Origin: SHZI01 sp964384525
Lineage (GTDB): Bacteria > Pseudomonadota > Gammaproteobacteria > Steroidobacterales > GCA-2729495
Length of the DNA stretch: 40,285 bases
Assembly: GCA_964384525.1 (NCBI GenBank)
Contig: CAYLKO010000017.1
Location: 1 to 40,285 of the forward strand
Direction: 5' to 3'
Shown: piece by piece, positions 25,696 to 32,815 of the stretch
Numbering within the stretch: the stretch's first letter is position 1
Layout: every line of letters begins with the position of its first letter
Translations under genes and position numbers: made by a program
The notes under the pieces: generated by a model
Told to the model about the DNA's origin: nothing
Seen by the model: the letters and a program-made list of their open reading frames with translations, nothing else
The model's database searches: none

Positions 25696-27666
25696 TCAGA
25701 AATCGAGGCGGAAGCCGGCATGGGCGCCTCTGCGGGCCGTGTTGTACCCGTAAACATCTTCGTAGCGCTCGTTCAGGCCGTTCTCCAGGCGAGCGTAAAT
25801 CCGCAGATCGTCGGTCAGGTGATAGGCGGCGGCAATGCCGAGCAGATAGTAGCTGTGGAGGTCGATGATCTGCGTGCCGTAGGGTGGCACCACTTCAAAG
25901 TAATAGTCGTCCTGTTGCCCGGTGTAATTCAGGTTGGCATTCAACTCGGCCCGGTTATCCAGGAAATGCCAGTCGACATTCAGGCTGGCGGACTGCCGGG
26001 GCCGGCGGATTTCCCGGATCTGTTGCCCGGTCACGGCGTCGGGTTGCGAGGTGTCGGTGTAGGTGTAGGAGCCGGAAAGTTTCAGGCTGGCCGTGAGGCG
26101 TGCATGGGCGGTGATCTCCACGCCGTGCCGCTGGCTCGTGCCGTCGAGGTTTTCGGCGGTGAACCGTGCGCTGCCGGGGTCGAAGACAAAGCCGTTGATT
26201 TCATCCCTGAGATCCTCGTGAAAGTACGTGGCCCCGACCCGGAACCGGTCACCGAAACGCTGCGCAAACACCTGCTGCTCGGCACCGACCTCCCAACCCG
26301 TGGATTTTTCCGGCTTCAGGGCGGGGTTGCCGACAAACTGGTCGGGGAAGAAACCGAAGCGCTCGATGAAGGTCGGCGCCTTCTGGCCGGTGCCAACGCT
26401 CGCGTGCAGCTTCGTGCCGGTGCCGGAGGTGGTCCAGGCCGTGGTGGCGCGGACCGTGCCCACGCTGTCGAACTCGCTGTTGTGGTCGTAGCGCCCGCTC
26501 AATGACACTGACCACCGGTTGAGCGGCTGCAACAACAGCTCGACCGCCACAGCCGAATTGTCCAGGTGTTGGTCCTGATTGGGGTCGCCGTAGGGCGTGG
26601 CCGTACCGCGCTGGCGGAAATTCTCGCGCTCGCGTTCCAGTGCCAGGGTGATGGCGTTGCCGGCGTCGTCGGTGACCGCCGGGGAAGGGGGGCTGAATCG
26701 CCACGTGGTCTGGTAGTACACGCCGTACTTGTCAGCCGCGGTGGAACCGGTGGGGCCGAACTCGTTGCGGTTGTCCGTGTCGCTGGTGGTCCAGGTGGTC
26801 TGCAGACGCTGGGTCCACTGGCCATCGCGGAGGGCCAGCCGGCCACCGGCCCGGAAGTAGCCAAGATCGACGTCGGTGACGTCGCCGCTGTCGGCAGGCA
26901 GCCCGGTCACCATGAAGTCGATGGTGTCGAAGGCTTTGCTGGTATCGCTGTAGCGGCCGAGAAATTCCAGGGCGAGCGCATCGGTGGGATTGCCGGCCAG
27001 CGACAGGGTGGCGGTGGTGTTCTCGTAGCCGTCTTTCTCATCGCCCGTGCGCGAGCTGTTGCTGCCGGCGGATTTCACGCGGGAAACCGCCAGGCCGCTG
27101 CGGGCGCCGAGCACCTTGCCCGACAACCGGGCGCCACCGGACCAGGTGGCGAATGTGCCGCCCTCCGCAAATCCCTGCGCGGAGAACGCTTCAGTCGGCT
27201 GTCGGGTGATCACGTTGATGACACCAGCCAGCGCATCGCTGCCCCACAAGGCGCTCTGCGGGCCACGGACGATCTCGATCCGCTCCACATCCCAGGTGGT
27301 GAGATCCTGAAAGGCAAACTCGTCATTGCCGGCCGGGTCGTTGGCCTCGATGCCATCGATGAGCACCAGCACCTGATTTGCTTCTGCCCCACGCACCCGC
27401 AGCTGGGTCTGCGAACCGAGGCCGCCGGAACGGCTGACGGCAAAGCCCGGTACGTCGGCGAGCAGATCGATGGCAAACACCGCCTGTCTGGCCTCGATCT
27501 GCCGGCGGTCGATCACCGAGACGGAACTGCCGGCGGCAACCAGCGGAATCGGGATCCGCGACGCCGTCACGACGATGGTTTCCGGCAGCGTTTGCGCCTC
27601 AAGTACCGTCGGGCCGGCCAGCATGGCCAGCATGGCAATGGATGAAATGACGCCTGATTCGTGCAC
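25696..27666 (-). CDS. btuB: BtuB-type TonB-dependent vitamin B12 receptor
   Basis: Outer-membrane 22-stranded barrel receptor of 656 residues. It has a signal peptide (ISSIAMLAMLAGPTVLEAQ), a TonB box PETIVVTAS directly after it, a plug domain (QVLVLIDGIEANDP, IEIVRGPQSALWGSDALAGV), and a barrel ending in AHAGFRLDF with the terminal Phe typical of outer-membrane proteins. Family likeness and the upstream cobalamin riboswitch together make B12 or another corrinoid the likely ligand. Start: the GTG at 27666, preceded by GGGGAG at the right distance and giving a clean signal peptide. An upstream in-frame ATG at 27816 sits directly behind the riboswitch and would spoil the signal sequence. It is followed by the adenosyltransferase gene. 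Confidence 0.93.
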   Translation of the reverse strand: MHESGVISSIAMLAMLAGPTVLEAQTLPETIVVTASRIPIPLVAAGSSVSVIDRRQIEARQAVFAIDLLADVPGFAVSRSGGLGSQTQLRVRGAEANQVLVLIDGIEANDPAGNDEFAFQDLTTWDVERIEIVRGPQSALWGSDALAGVINVITRQPTEAFSAQGFAEGGTFATWSGGARLSGKVLGARSGLAVSRVKSAGSNSSRTGDEKDGYENTTATLSLAGNPTDALALEFLGRYSDTSKAFDTIDFMVTGLPADSGDVTDVDLGYFRAGGRLALRDGQWTQRLQTTWTTSDTDNRNEFGPTGSTAADKYGVYYQTTWRFSPPSPAVTDDAGNAITLALERERENFRQRGTATPYGDPNQDQHLDNSAVAVELLLQPLNRWSVSLSGRYDHNSEFDSVGTVRATTAWTTSGTGTKLHASVGTGQKAPTFIERFGFFPDQFVGNPALKPEKSTGWEVGAEQQVFAQRFGDRFRVGATYFHEDLRDEINGFVFDPGSARFTAENLDGTSQRHGVEITAHARLTASLKLSGSYTYTDTSQPDAVTGQQIREIRRPRQSASLNVDWHFLDNRAELNANLNYTGQQDDYYFEVVPPYGTQIIDLHSYYLLGIAAAYHLTDDLRIYARLENGLNERYEDVYGYNTARRGAHAGFRLDF

Positions 27667-27669
27667 GAA

Positions 27670-27720
27670 GTTCTCCCCTGACGCGCTCACACCCGAGCGC
27701 GATGCAGCCAGGTTCAGGGG
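27670..27720 (-). promoter_or_regulatory. Hairpin sequestering the btuB ribosome binding site
   Basis: Two nested perfect inverted repeats lie between the riboswitch and the btuB start. The outer stem pairs 27675-27681 with 27714-27720 (CCCCTGA/TCAGGGG), and the inner stem pairs 27682-27688 with 27695-27701 (CGCGCTC/GAGCGCG) around a six-base loop. On the transcript the outer stem takes in the GGGG of the ribosome site GGGGAGAAC, so the folded form should block translation. This is the expected expression platform of a translational cobalamin riboswitch. There is no T run, so transcription termination is not indicated. Confidence 0.8.
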
Positions 27721-27815
27721 GGATGACGGACGACCACACGGATCTGGGGCCATCGCGGGCAGCAGGGTCCGTGCCGTCACAGAGTCTCCACCCGAGACCT
27801 GACGATCCAATGACA

Positions 27816-28072
27816 CCTGCCGGCCGGTATACGGGCTCGCGCGGGGAAACCATGGTCGGGCGTGCTGTTGTTGAGGGAGCGCACGCCCGGCATCGTTCCG
27901 GGATCATCGCCTTCCCAGGTCGCAAGACCCAGTGGCTCGTGTGATGATCCTGATCCTGCGCTTACCGTTGCGGGGGCAGCGGCGGCGTTGCCGGCTCTTT
28001 TTCGAGTAGAGGCCGACGCACCGCACTTCCCGTTAAACCCTTCGATCTGGCAGACCGTCAGGCACCGGCAGG
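27816..28072 (-). promoter_or_regulatory. Cobalamin riboswitch upstream of btuB
   Basis: Reading the minus strand, the conserved cobalamin-element parts appear in order. GGTGCC begins at 28066. GCTGCCCCCGCAAC lies at 27980-27967. The B12-box core GCCACTG is at 27936-27930 and GGGAAGGCG at 27916-27908. A closing GAGCCCGTATACCGGCC runs into the 3' strand of P1. P1 is a perfect 8-bp helix, CCTGCCGG (28072-28065) with CCGGCAGG (27823-27816). A variable arm forms an 8-bp hairpin at 27858-27888. Binding of adenosyl- or other cobalamin is expected to lower btuB and probably adenosyltransferase expression. The class is clear; the preferred cobalamin form cannot be read from sequence. Confidence 0.95.
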
Positions 28073-28082
28073 AACGGAGGGG

Positions 28083-28111
28083 AAGTTAGTGGGTTGCCCC
28101 GATGCCGTCAA
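28083..28111 (-). promoter_or_regulatory. Sigma70-like promoter for the btuB leader
   Basis: On the minus strand TTGACG (28111-28106, five of six consensus bases) and TAACTT (28088-28083, three of six) are separated by 17 bases. Transcription would begin near 28076, a few bases before the P1 helix of the riboswitch. The fit of position is the main support, since the -10 is weak. It lies between the fbp stop and the riboswitch, so btuB can be transcribed apart from fbp. Confidence 0.6.
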
Positions 28112-28133
28112 GTTGCGGCACGCTTGCCGGGAT

Positions 28134-29150
28134 TCAGGTGGCGGTATCCAGATGCCGCACGACCTGCGCCACTTCATCCGGGCTGCCGAGAATCACCGGC
28201 GTGCGCTGATGAATATCCGTGGGCTGTACATCGAGGATGCGCTCGCCGGGCGCGGCCAGTGCCTGTCCCCCGGCCTGCTCGACGAGCCAGGCCATCGGAT
28301 TGGCTTCATACATCAGGCGCAGTTTGCCGCCCGGCGCCTTGGCGGTCGGTGGATACATGAACACGCCGCCTTTCAGCAGCGTGCGGTGGACGTCGGCGAC
28401 CATCGCGCCGGCATAGCGGCTGGAGTAGGTCTGCTGCTGGGCCCAGGCGAGGTAGCGCTGATAGCCCTCTGGAAAGGTCAGGCGATTGCCTTCGTTGACC
28501 GAGTAACTCTTTGCGGCGGCTGGAATCTTCAGGCCCTGCTGCACGCGGATGAAGGCGCCGATGGCCGGATCGAGGACGAACATGTCCACGCCCAGACCAA
28601 TGGTCAGGGCCAGCACCGTGGAGGGTCCGTACAGGATGTAGCCGGCGGCCACCTGGTCGCGGCCGGGTTGCAGCAGCGAATCCTCGGCTCGGGCGGCCCG
28701 CCGGTCCTGACGGAGGATGCTGAAGATCGTGCCCACCGCCCCGCAGACGTCGAGGTTCGATGAGCCGTCGAGCGGATCGAAGAGCACGCAGTAGCGGCGT
28801 TCGCCGTCCACGTCGTGGCGCAGGATCACCGGCTCTTCGTTCTCCTCCGACGCGACCACCGCAACCCCCGGGCGCCGGCCCAGCGTCCGCAGCAGGATCT
28901 CGTTGGCAATGACATCCAGCTTCTGCTGTTGTTCACCCTGGACATTCTCGCTGCCGACCGCGCCCAGCACGTCTTCCAGGCGCGCCCGGCGCAGGTGGGC
29001 GCAGATCATCTTGGCCGAAATGGACATGGCCGACAAAATCCACGACAGCGTACCCGTGGCCTCGGAGTGCCGGTTTTGCTGCTGCAGGATGTGGCCCTGG
29101 AGGGTGATGATTTCGCGGGTGTCGTGCGCGGGACGAACAGGATCAGGCAT
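28134..29150 (-). CDS. fbp: Class I fructose-1,6-bisphosphatase
   Basis: Gluconeogenic enzyme of 338 residues that hydrolyses fructose 1,6-bisphosphate to fructose 6-phosphate. Class I motifs are all present: the metal-binding acidic run VVASEENEEPVI, FDPLDGSSNLDV, the YSVNEGN segment, MVADVHRTLLKGGVFMYPP, and KLRLMYEANPMAWLVEQAGG with the substrate- and metal-site residues. The ATG at 29150 gives the normal N terminus (PDPVRPAHDTREIITLQGHI). In-frame codons upstream lack homology. It is transcribed toward the btuB riboswitch with about 60 bases between the fbp stop and the riboswitch, in which a 5-bp hairpin (28116-28129) is the only terminator-like structure. It diverges from the small exported protein gene. 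Confidence 0.95.
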   Translation of the reverse strand: MPDPVRPAHDTREIITLQGHILQQQNRHSEATGTLSWILSAMSISAKMICAHLRRARLEDVLGAVGSENVQGEQQQKLDVIANEILLRTLGRRPGVAVVASEENEEPVILRHDVDGERRYCVLFDPLDGSSNLDVCGAVGTIFSILRQDRRAARAEDSLLQPGRDQVAAGYILYGPSTVLALTIGLGVDMFVLDPAIGAFIRVQQGLKIPAAAKSYSVNEGNRLTFPEGYQRYLAWAQQQTYSSRYAGAMVADVHRTLLKGGVFMYPPTAKAPGGKLRLMYEANPMAWLVEQAGGQALAAPGERILDVQPTDIHQRTPVILGSPDEVAQVVRHLDTAT

Positions 29151-29203
29151 GGACGCTAGCTTGCCATGGCAGAATGGGCTTCGGTATCCCGGAGTGCACA
29201 CTT

Positions 29204-29458
29204 ATGTCAGCCATGCATCGTCGTTTTCTGCCATTCGCGCTGATCGTCGCGATGGGTCTGGGCGCTGGAACCGGTATTGCGCCGGCCAGTGCCGGTGTCA
29301 GTGCCAGTGCCAGTACCGCTCCGGCTGCCGCCAAGGCCCGCGTCGCCAAGGGTGCAATCGTGCCGCATGCCAATTCAAAATACAGTGCCGCGGAGCTGGC
29401 CAAGATGCGCCCGCACTACACCACGCTCAAGCCCCGGGTCCGCACCAACACCGAATAG
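29204..29458 (+). CDS. Small exported protein of unknown function
   Basis: An 84-residue product with a clear signal peptide (RRFLPFALIVAMGLGAGTGI, cleavage near PASA-G), so the mature form is about 55 residues in the periplasm or outside. The mature part begins with an Ala/Ser/Val low-complexity stretch and ends in a more conserved-looking basic segment (SKYSAAELAKMRPHYTTLKP). No cysteine, metal motif or known domain is visible. The ATG at 29204 has GGAG nine bases upstream. An earlier in-frame ATG at 29174 would place ten odd residues before the signal sequence. It precedes the CDF exporter by 27 bases on the same strand, so the two may be cotranscribed. I do not recognise the family. Confidence 0.65.
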   Translation: MSAMHRRFLPFALIVAMGLGAGTGIAPASAGVSASASTAPAAAKARVAKGAIVPHANSKYSAAELAKMRPHYTTLKPRVRTNTE

Positions 29459-29485
29459 CGTCGGTACAGAATCGAGGTCAGGAGA

Positions 29486-30556
29486 ATGCTGCGAGCCATA
29501 CTCCGCTGGCTGGGTTTCGGTGAGCATGACCACATCCATGGCCATGCCCACACGCATGGCGTGATCGATCCGTCCATGGCGACCACCGAGCGGGGCATCT
29601 GGGCCATCAAGTGGTCCTTTGCCATATTGGCGAGCACCGCCGTCGCGCAGATCATCGTGGTGCTGATCTCCGGCAGCGTGGCCCTGCTGGCCGACACCAT
29701 CCACAACGTGGGCGATGCCGCCACGGCGATCCCGCTGTGGATCGCGTTTGTGTTTGCCCGTCGCAAACCCAGCGACCAGTTCACCTATGGCCTTGGACGG
29801 GTCGAAGACCTGGCTGGCATGGCCATCGTCGGCCTGATCCTGTTCAGCGCACTGGTCGCCGGCTACCAGACCATCGAGCGCCTCCACAATCCGCAGGAAA
29901 TCCATTTTCTGGGAGCCGTGGCGGCCGCGGGCGTGATCGGCTTTCTGGGCAATGAAGCCGTCGCCGTATTCCGTATCCGCGTGGGCCGCGAGATCAACAG
30001 TGCGGCATTGATTGCCGACGGTTATCACGCCCGGGTCGACGGGCTGACCAGCTTGGCGGTGGTGGCGGGCGCGCTCGGCGTCTGGCTGGGCTTTCCGCTG
30101 GCTGATCCCATCGTTGGCGGCATCATCACGGTCATGATCTTCGGCATCGTCTGGCAATCGGCCCGGGCGGTTTTCGTGCGGGCACTGGATGGCATCGAAC
30201 CGGAGTTCACCGCGCTGTTGCGGCACGCGGGAGCGCATGTGGCCGGGGTGCGTGGCGAGCAGACCGTGCGCACACGCTGGATCGGTCATCGCATGTATGC
30301 CGAGGCCGACGTGGTCGTGGATGACTCGCTGCTGGTACGTGAGGCGGCCGTCATCACGGAAAAGCTCCACCAGCAGGCCAGGAAACATCTGCCGGCACTG
30401 GCTTCGTTGCGGCTGGCGCTCGCCACCGGCATCGATCCCGATGAAGCCGGTCGGGTGGAGCGCAACCCGGCACCCAGTCATGATCATGGCGATGTCGCCC
30501 ATGGGCATGGACACGACCATCAGCATGCCCATGCCGGTGGGGACCACGTGCACTGA
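29486..30556 (+). CDS. CDF-family divalent metal exporter
   Basis: Cation diffusion facilitator of 356 residues in the inner membrane, exchanging protons for metal ions such as Zn, Co, Fe or Ni. There are about six membrane helices. The first metal-site signature is LLADTIHNVGDA (D70, H73, D77), and the matching pair lies in GYHARVDGLTSL of helix V. The C-terminal cytoplasmic domain ends near residue 320. Histidine-rich tails occur at both ends (HDHIHGHAHTHG near residue 14, and a 25-residue His/Asp/Gly tail at the C terminus), which suggests metal buffering or sensing. Two His-rich tails recall DmeF-type cobalt/nickel exporters. Given the nearby B12 locus cobalt is tempting, but the metal cannot be assigned from sequence. 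Confidence 0.93.
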   Translation: MLRAILRWLGFGEHDHIHGHAHTHGVIDPSMATTERGIWAIKWSFAILASTAVAQIIVVLISGSVALLADTIHNVGDAATAIPLWIAFVFARRKPSDQFTYGLGRVEDLAGMAIVGLILFSALVAGYQTIERLHNPQEIHFLGAVAAAGVIGFLGNEAVAVFRIRVGREINSAALIADGYHARVDGLTSLAVVAGALGVWLGFPLADPIVGGIITVMIFGIVWQSARAVFVRALDGIEPEFTALLRHAGAHVAGVRGEQTVRTRWIGHRMYAEADVVVDDSLLVREAAVITEKLHQQARKHLPALASLRLALATGIDPDEAGRVERNPAPSHDHGDVAHGHGHDHQHAHAGGDHVH

Positions 30557-30692
30557 CAACCCGTCAGGCCGGCCGGAAGTCGCGCGGAAGCTGTTCTGCG
30601 GCAGGATTTTCGGTGTTCCGGGACGCCGTTCACAGCGGGTTCCGGGCGGTGCTCTGGCGGCCCGTCTGCGGGTCTGGCACCGTAGTCCGGGC

Positions 30693-31454
30693 ATGCGCGC
30701 AATCCGGCCCCTCATCGGCGTGATTTCTGATCGACGTACCCTCGGGCACCATGCCTTTCAGGTACAGGGCGAGAAGTATCTGATTGCCATCGTGGTCGGT
30801 GCCGGCGGCTATCCGGTCGGGCTGCCGGCATTCGGGGCATCGATGGACGGCATCATCGACCTGGGCGAGGTGCTCGATTCCCTGGCCGGCATCCTGCTGA
30901 CCGGCTCGCCGTCGAATGTGGCGCCAGCCCGTTACGCCGGTCCGCCGGACCAGCCGGGCACCCTGCATGATCCGGATCGGGATCGTGCGGTGTTTGCCCT
31001 GATCCCGGAAGTCATTCGTCGCGGCATGCCGCTGTTCGCGTTGTGTCGCGGGTTCCAGGAGTTGAACGTGGCCTTCGGTGGCAGCCTGCATCAGGCCGTG
31101 CACGACGTTCCCGGTCATCTGACCCATCGCGCCGACAACAACGCACCCGTGGATGTGCAGTACGGCCCGGCCCATGAGGTGCGCTTCAGCGCTGGCGGCC
31201 TGCTGGCGCAGATCACCGGTCGCGAGGGGGCGATGGTCAATTCGGTGCACTCGCAGGGCATCGACCGGCTCGGTGACGGGCTGGTTGTGGAGGCACTGGC
31301 GCCCGATGGCCTGATCGAGGCCGTAACGGCCGCGCAGGCTCCCGGATTCGTGCTCGGCGTGCAATGGCACCCCGAATGGCACATCCAGGAAAATGCGGTG
31401 TCGACGGCAATGTTTGCCGCGTTTGGTGATGCCTGCCGGAGATATCACTCATGA
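30693..31454 (+). CDS. puuD: Gamma-glutamyl-GABA hydrolase, class I amidotransferase fold
   Basis: Cytoplasmic hydrolase of 253 residues for the last step of the gamma-glutamylated putrescine pathway: gamma-glutamyl-GABA to glutamate plus GABA. The catalytic triad is visible as C118 (FALCRGFQELNVAFGG), H226 and E228 (GVQWHPEWH). The N-terminal PLIGVISDRR and the ILLTGSPSNVAPARY loop are typical of PuuD. The ATG at 30693 starts directly at the conserved domain, and no strong ribosome site is seen. Its stop overlaps puuA by four bases (ATGA). It is the first gene of the putrescine operon. The 136 bases before it, after the metal exporter, hold a GGCCGGCC palindrome but no convincing promoter. 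Confidence 0.92.
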   Translation: MRAIRPLIGVISDRRTLGHHAFQVQGEKYLIAIVVGAGGYPVGLPAFGASMDGIIDLGEVLDSLAGILLTGSPSNVAPARYAGPPDQPGTLHDPDRDRAVFALIPEVIRRGMPLFALCRGFQELNVAFGGSLHQAVHDVPGHLTHRADNNAPVDVQYGPAHEVRFSAGGLLAQITGREGAMVNSVHSQGIDRLGDGLVVEALAPDGLIEAVTAAQAPGFVLGVQWHPEWHIQENAVSTAMFAAFGDACRRYHS

Positions 31455-32815
31455 CCACCAGCAGCACCATGAATGAAGAGCAGCTCCGGGAATGGCTGAC
31501 GGAGCACCGCATCGACGAAGTGGAGGCCGTGGTTCCCGACATGGCCGGGGTGGCGCGTGGCAAATACATGCCGGCCCGGAAGTTTTCCGAACAGGGTGGC
31601 ATGCGCCTGCCGGAATCGGTTTTCATCCAGTCGGTGACCGGTGAGTTCATCGACGACTATCTCGACGACGGCGTGGTTGATCCGGCAGACCGCGACATGG
31701 TGGCGAAGCCTGATCTGGACACCTTGCGGCTGGTGCCCTGGGGCGAGGAGCCCACCTGTTGCGTGATCCACGATTGTTACACCCAGGAGGATGAGCCGAT
31801 CGACATCGCGCCGCGCCAGGTGTTGCGGCGCATCGAGGCGATGTTTCTGGCCCGTGGCCTGCGACCCATCGTGGCGCCGGAAATCGAGTTCTATCTGGTC
31901 AAGCGCAATACGGACTCGGATTACCCGCTGGAGCCGCCCATCGGCCGGTCCGGCCGCAAGGAAACCGTCCGCCAGCCCTACAGCATGGATGCCGTGGACG
32001 AGTTCGAGCCGTTCATCGAGGATATCTACGACTATTGCGAAGTGCAGCGCCTGCACGTCGACAACCTGGCCCACGAAACCGGCACCGCCCAGCTGGAAAT
32101 CAACTTTCAGCATGGTGCGCCGGTCGAACTTTCCGACCAGATGTTCCTCTTCAAGCGCACCACCCGCGAAGCGGCCATGCGCCACGAGATCTACGCCACC
32201 TTCATGGCCAAGCCGATGGCGAATGAACCCGGCAGCTCCCTGCACTGGCACCTCAGCCTGAAGCGGGCCGACGGCACCAACGCCTTTTCCAATGCCGATG
32301 GTTCCGAGAGCGAGCTGTTCCGGAATTTCATTGGCGGCATGCAGAAGTATGGTCAGGAGACCACGATCTTCCTGGCGCCTTACGTGAACTCCTATCGGCG
32401 GTTCACGCGCTACATGTCGGCGCCCATCAATCTGGAGTGGGGCTACGACAACCGGACCGTGGGCTTGCGGGTGCCCCAGTCGGATCCGCAGAATCGCCGG
32501 ATCGAAAACCGGATTGCCGGCGCCGATGTCAATCCCTATCTGGCCATCGCCGTCGAGCTGGCCACCGGCTTGCTGGGGATCGAGGAAGGCCTGCGGCCCG
32601 GCTATCCGGAACAGGGCAATGCCTACAAGCGGCCGTTTGCGCTGCCCGGCAGCCTGTCGGATGCGCTCGACCGGCTGGAGCGCAGCGAGAAGCTGCGCGA
32701 GAAACTCGGTGAGCGCTTCGTGCAGGTCTACAGTGCGATGAAGCGGCAGGAATACCAGGCTTATTTCGAGGTCATTTCACCGTGGGAGCGCGAGTTCCTG
32801 CTCCTGAATGTCTGA
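31451..32815 (+). CDS. puuA: Gamma-glutamylputrescine synthetase, glutamine synthetase family
   Basis: A 454-residue enzyme of the glutamine synthetase superfamily that ligates glutamate to putrescine with ATP, protecting the amine for breakdown. Catalytic-domain motifs are APEIEFYLV, the ETGTAQLEINFQHG stretch, the nucleotide/ammonium-site region GSSLHWHLSL, INLEWGYDNRTVGLRVP and RRIENRIAGADVNPYLA. The N-terminal MAGVARGKYMPARKF is typical of PuuA/PauA-type proteins rather than GlnA. The operon context, with puuD, puuB and a polyamine-type aminotransferase, decides the call over glutamine synthetase. Start and stop both overlap neighbours (four bases with puuD, one base with the aminotransferase). 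Confidence 0.92.
   Translation: MTTSSTMNEEQLREWLTEHRIDEVEAVVPDMAGVARGKYMPARKFSEQGGMRLPESVFIQSVTGEFIDDYLDDGVVDPADRDMVAKPDLDTLRLVPWGEEPTCCVIHDCYTQEDEPIDIAPRQVLRRIEAMFLARGLRPIVAPEIEFYLVKRNTDSDYPLEPPIGRSGRKETVRQPYSMDAVDEFEPFIEDIYDYCEVQRLHVDNLAHETGTAQLEINFQHGAPVELSDQMFLFKRTTREAAMRHEIYATFMAKPMANEPGSSLHWHLSLKRADGTNAFSNADGSESELFRNFIGGMQKYGQETTIFLAPYVNSYRRFTRYMSAPINLEWGYDNRTVGLRVPQSDPQNRRIENRIAGADVNPYLAIAVELATGLLGIEEGLRPGYPEQGNAYKRPFALPGSLSDALDRLERSEKLREKLGERFVQVYSAMKRQEYQAYFEVISPWEREFLLLNV

Noticed and set aside
27667..27816. Longer btuB reading frame from the ATG at 27816
   Set aside because: It starts at the riboswitch P1 helix, lacks a ribosome site and would place 50 residues before the signal peptide.
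29161..29190. TTGCCA-18-TATCCC as promoter of the small exported protein
   Set aside because: Transcription would begin after the GGAG ribosome site of that gene, so the fit is not credible.
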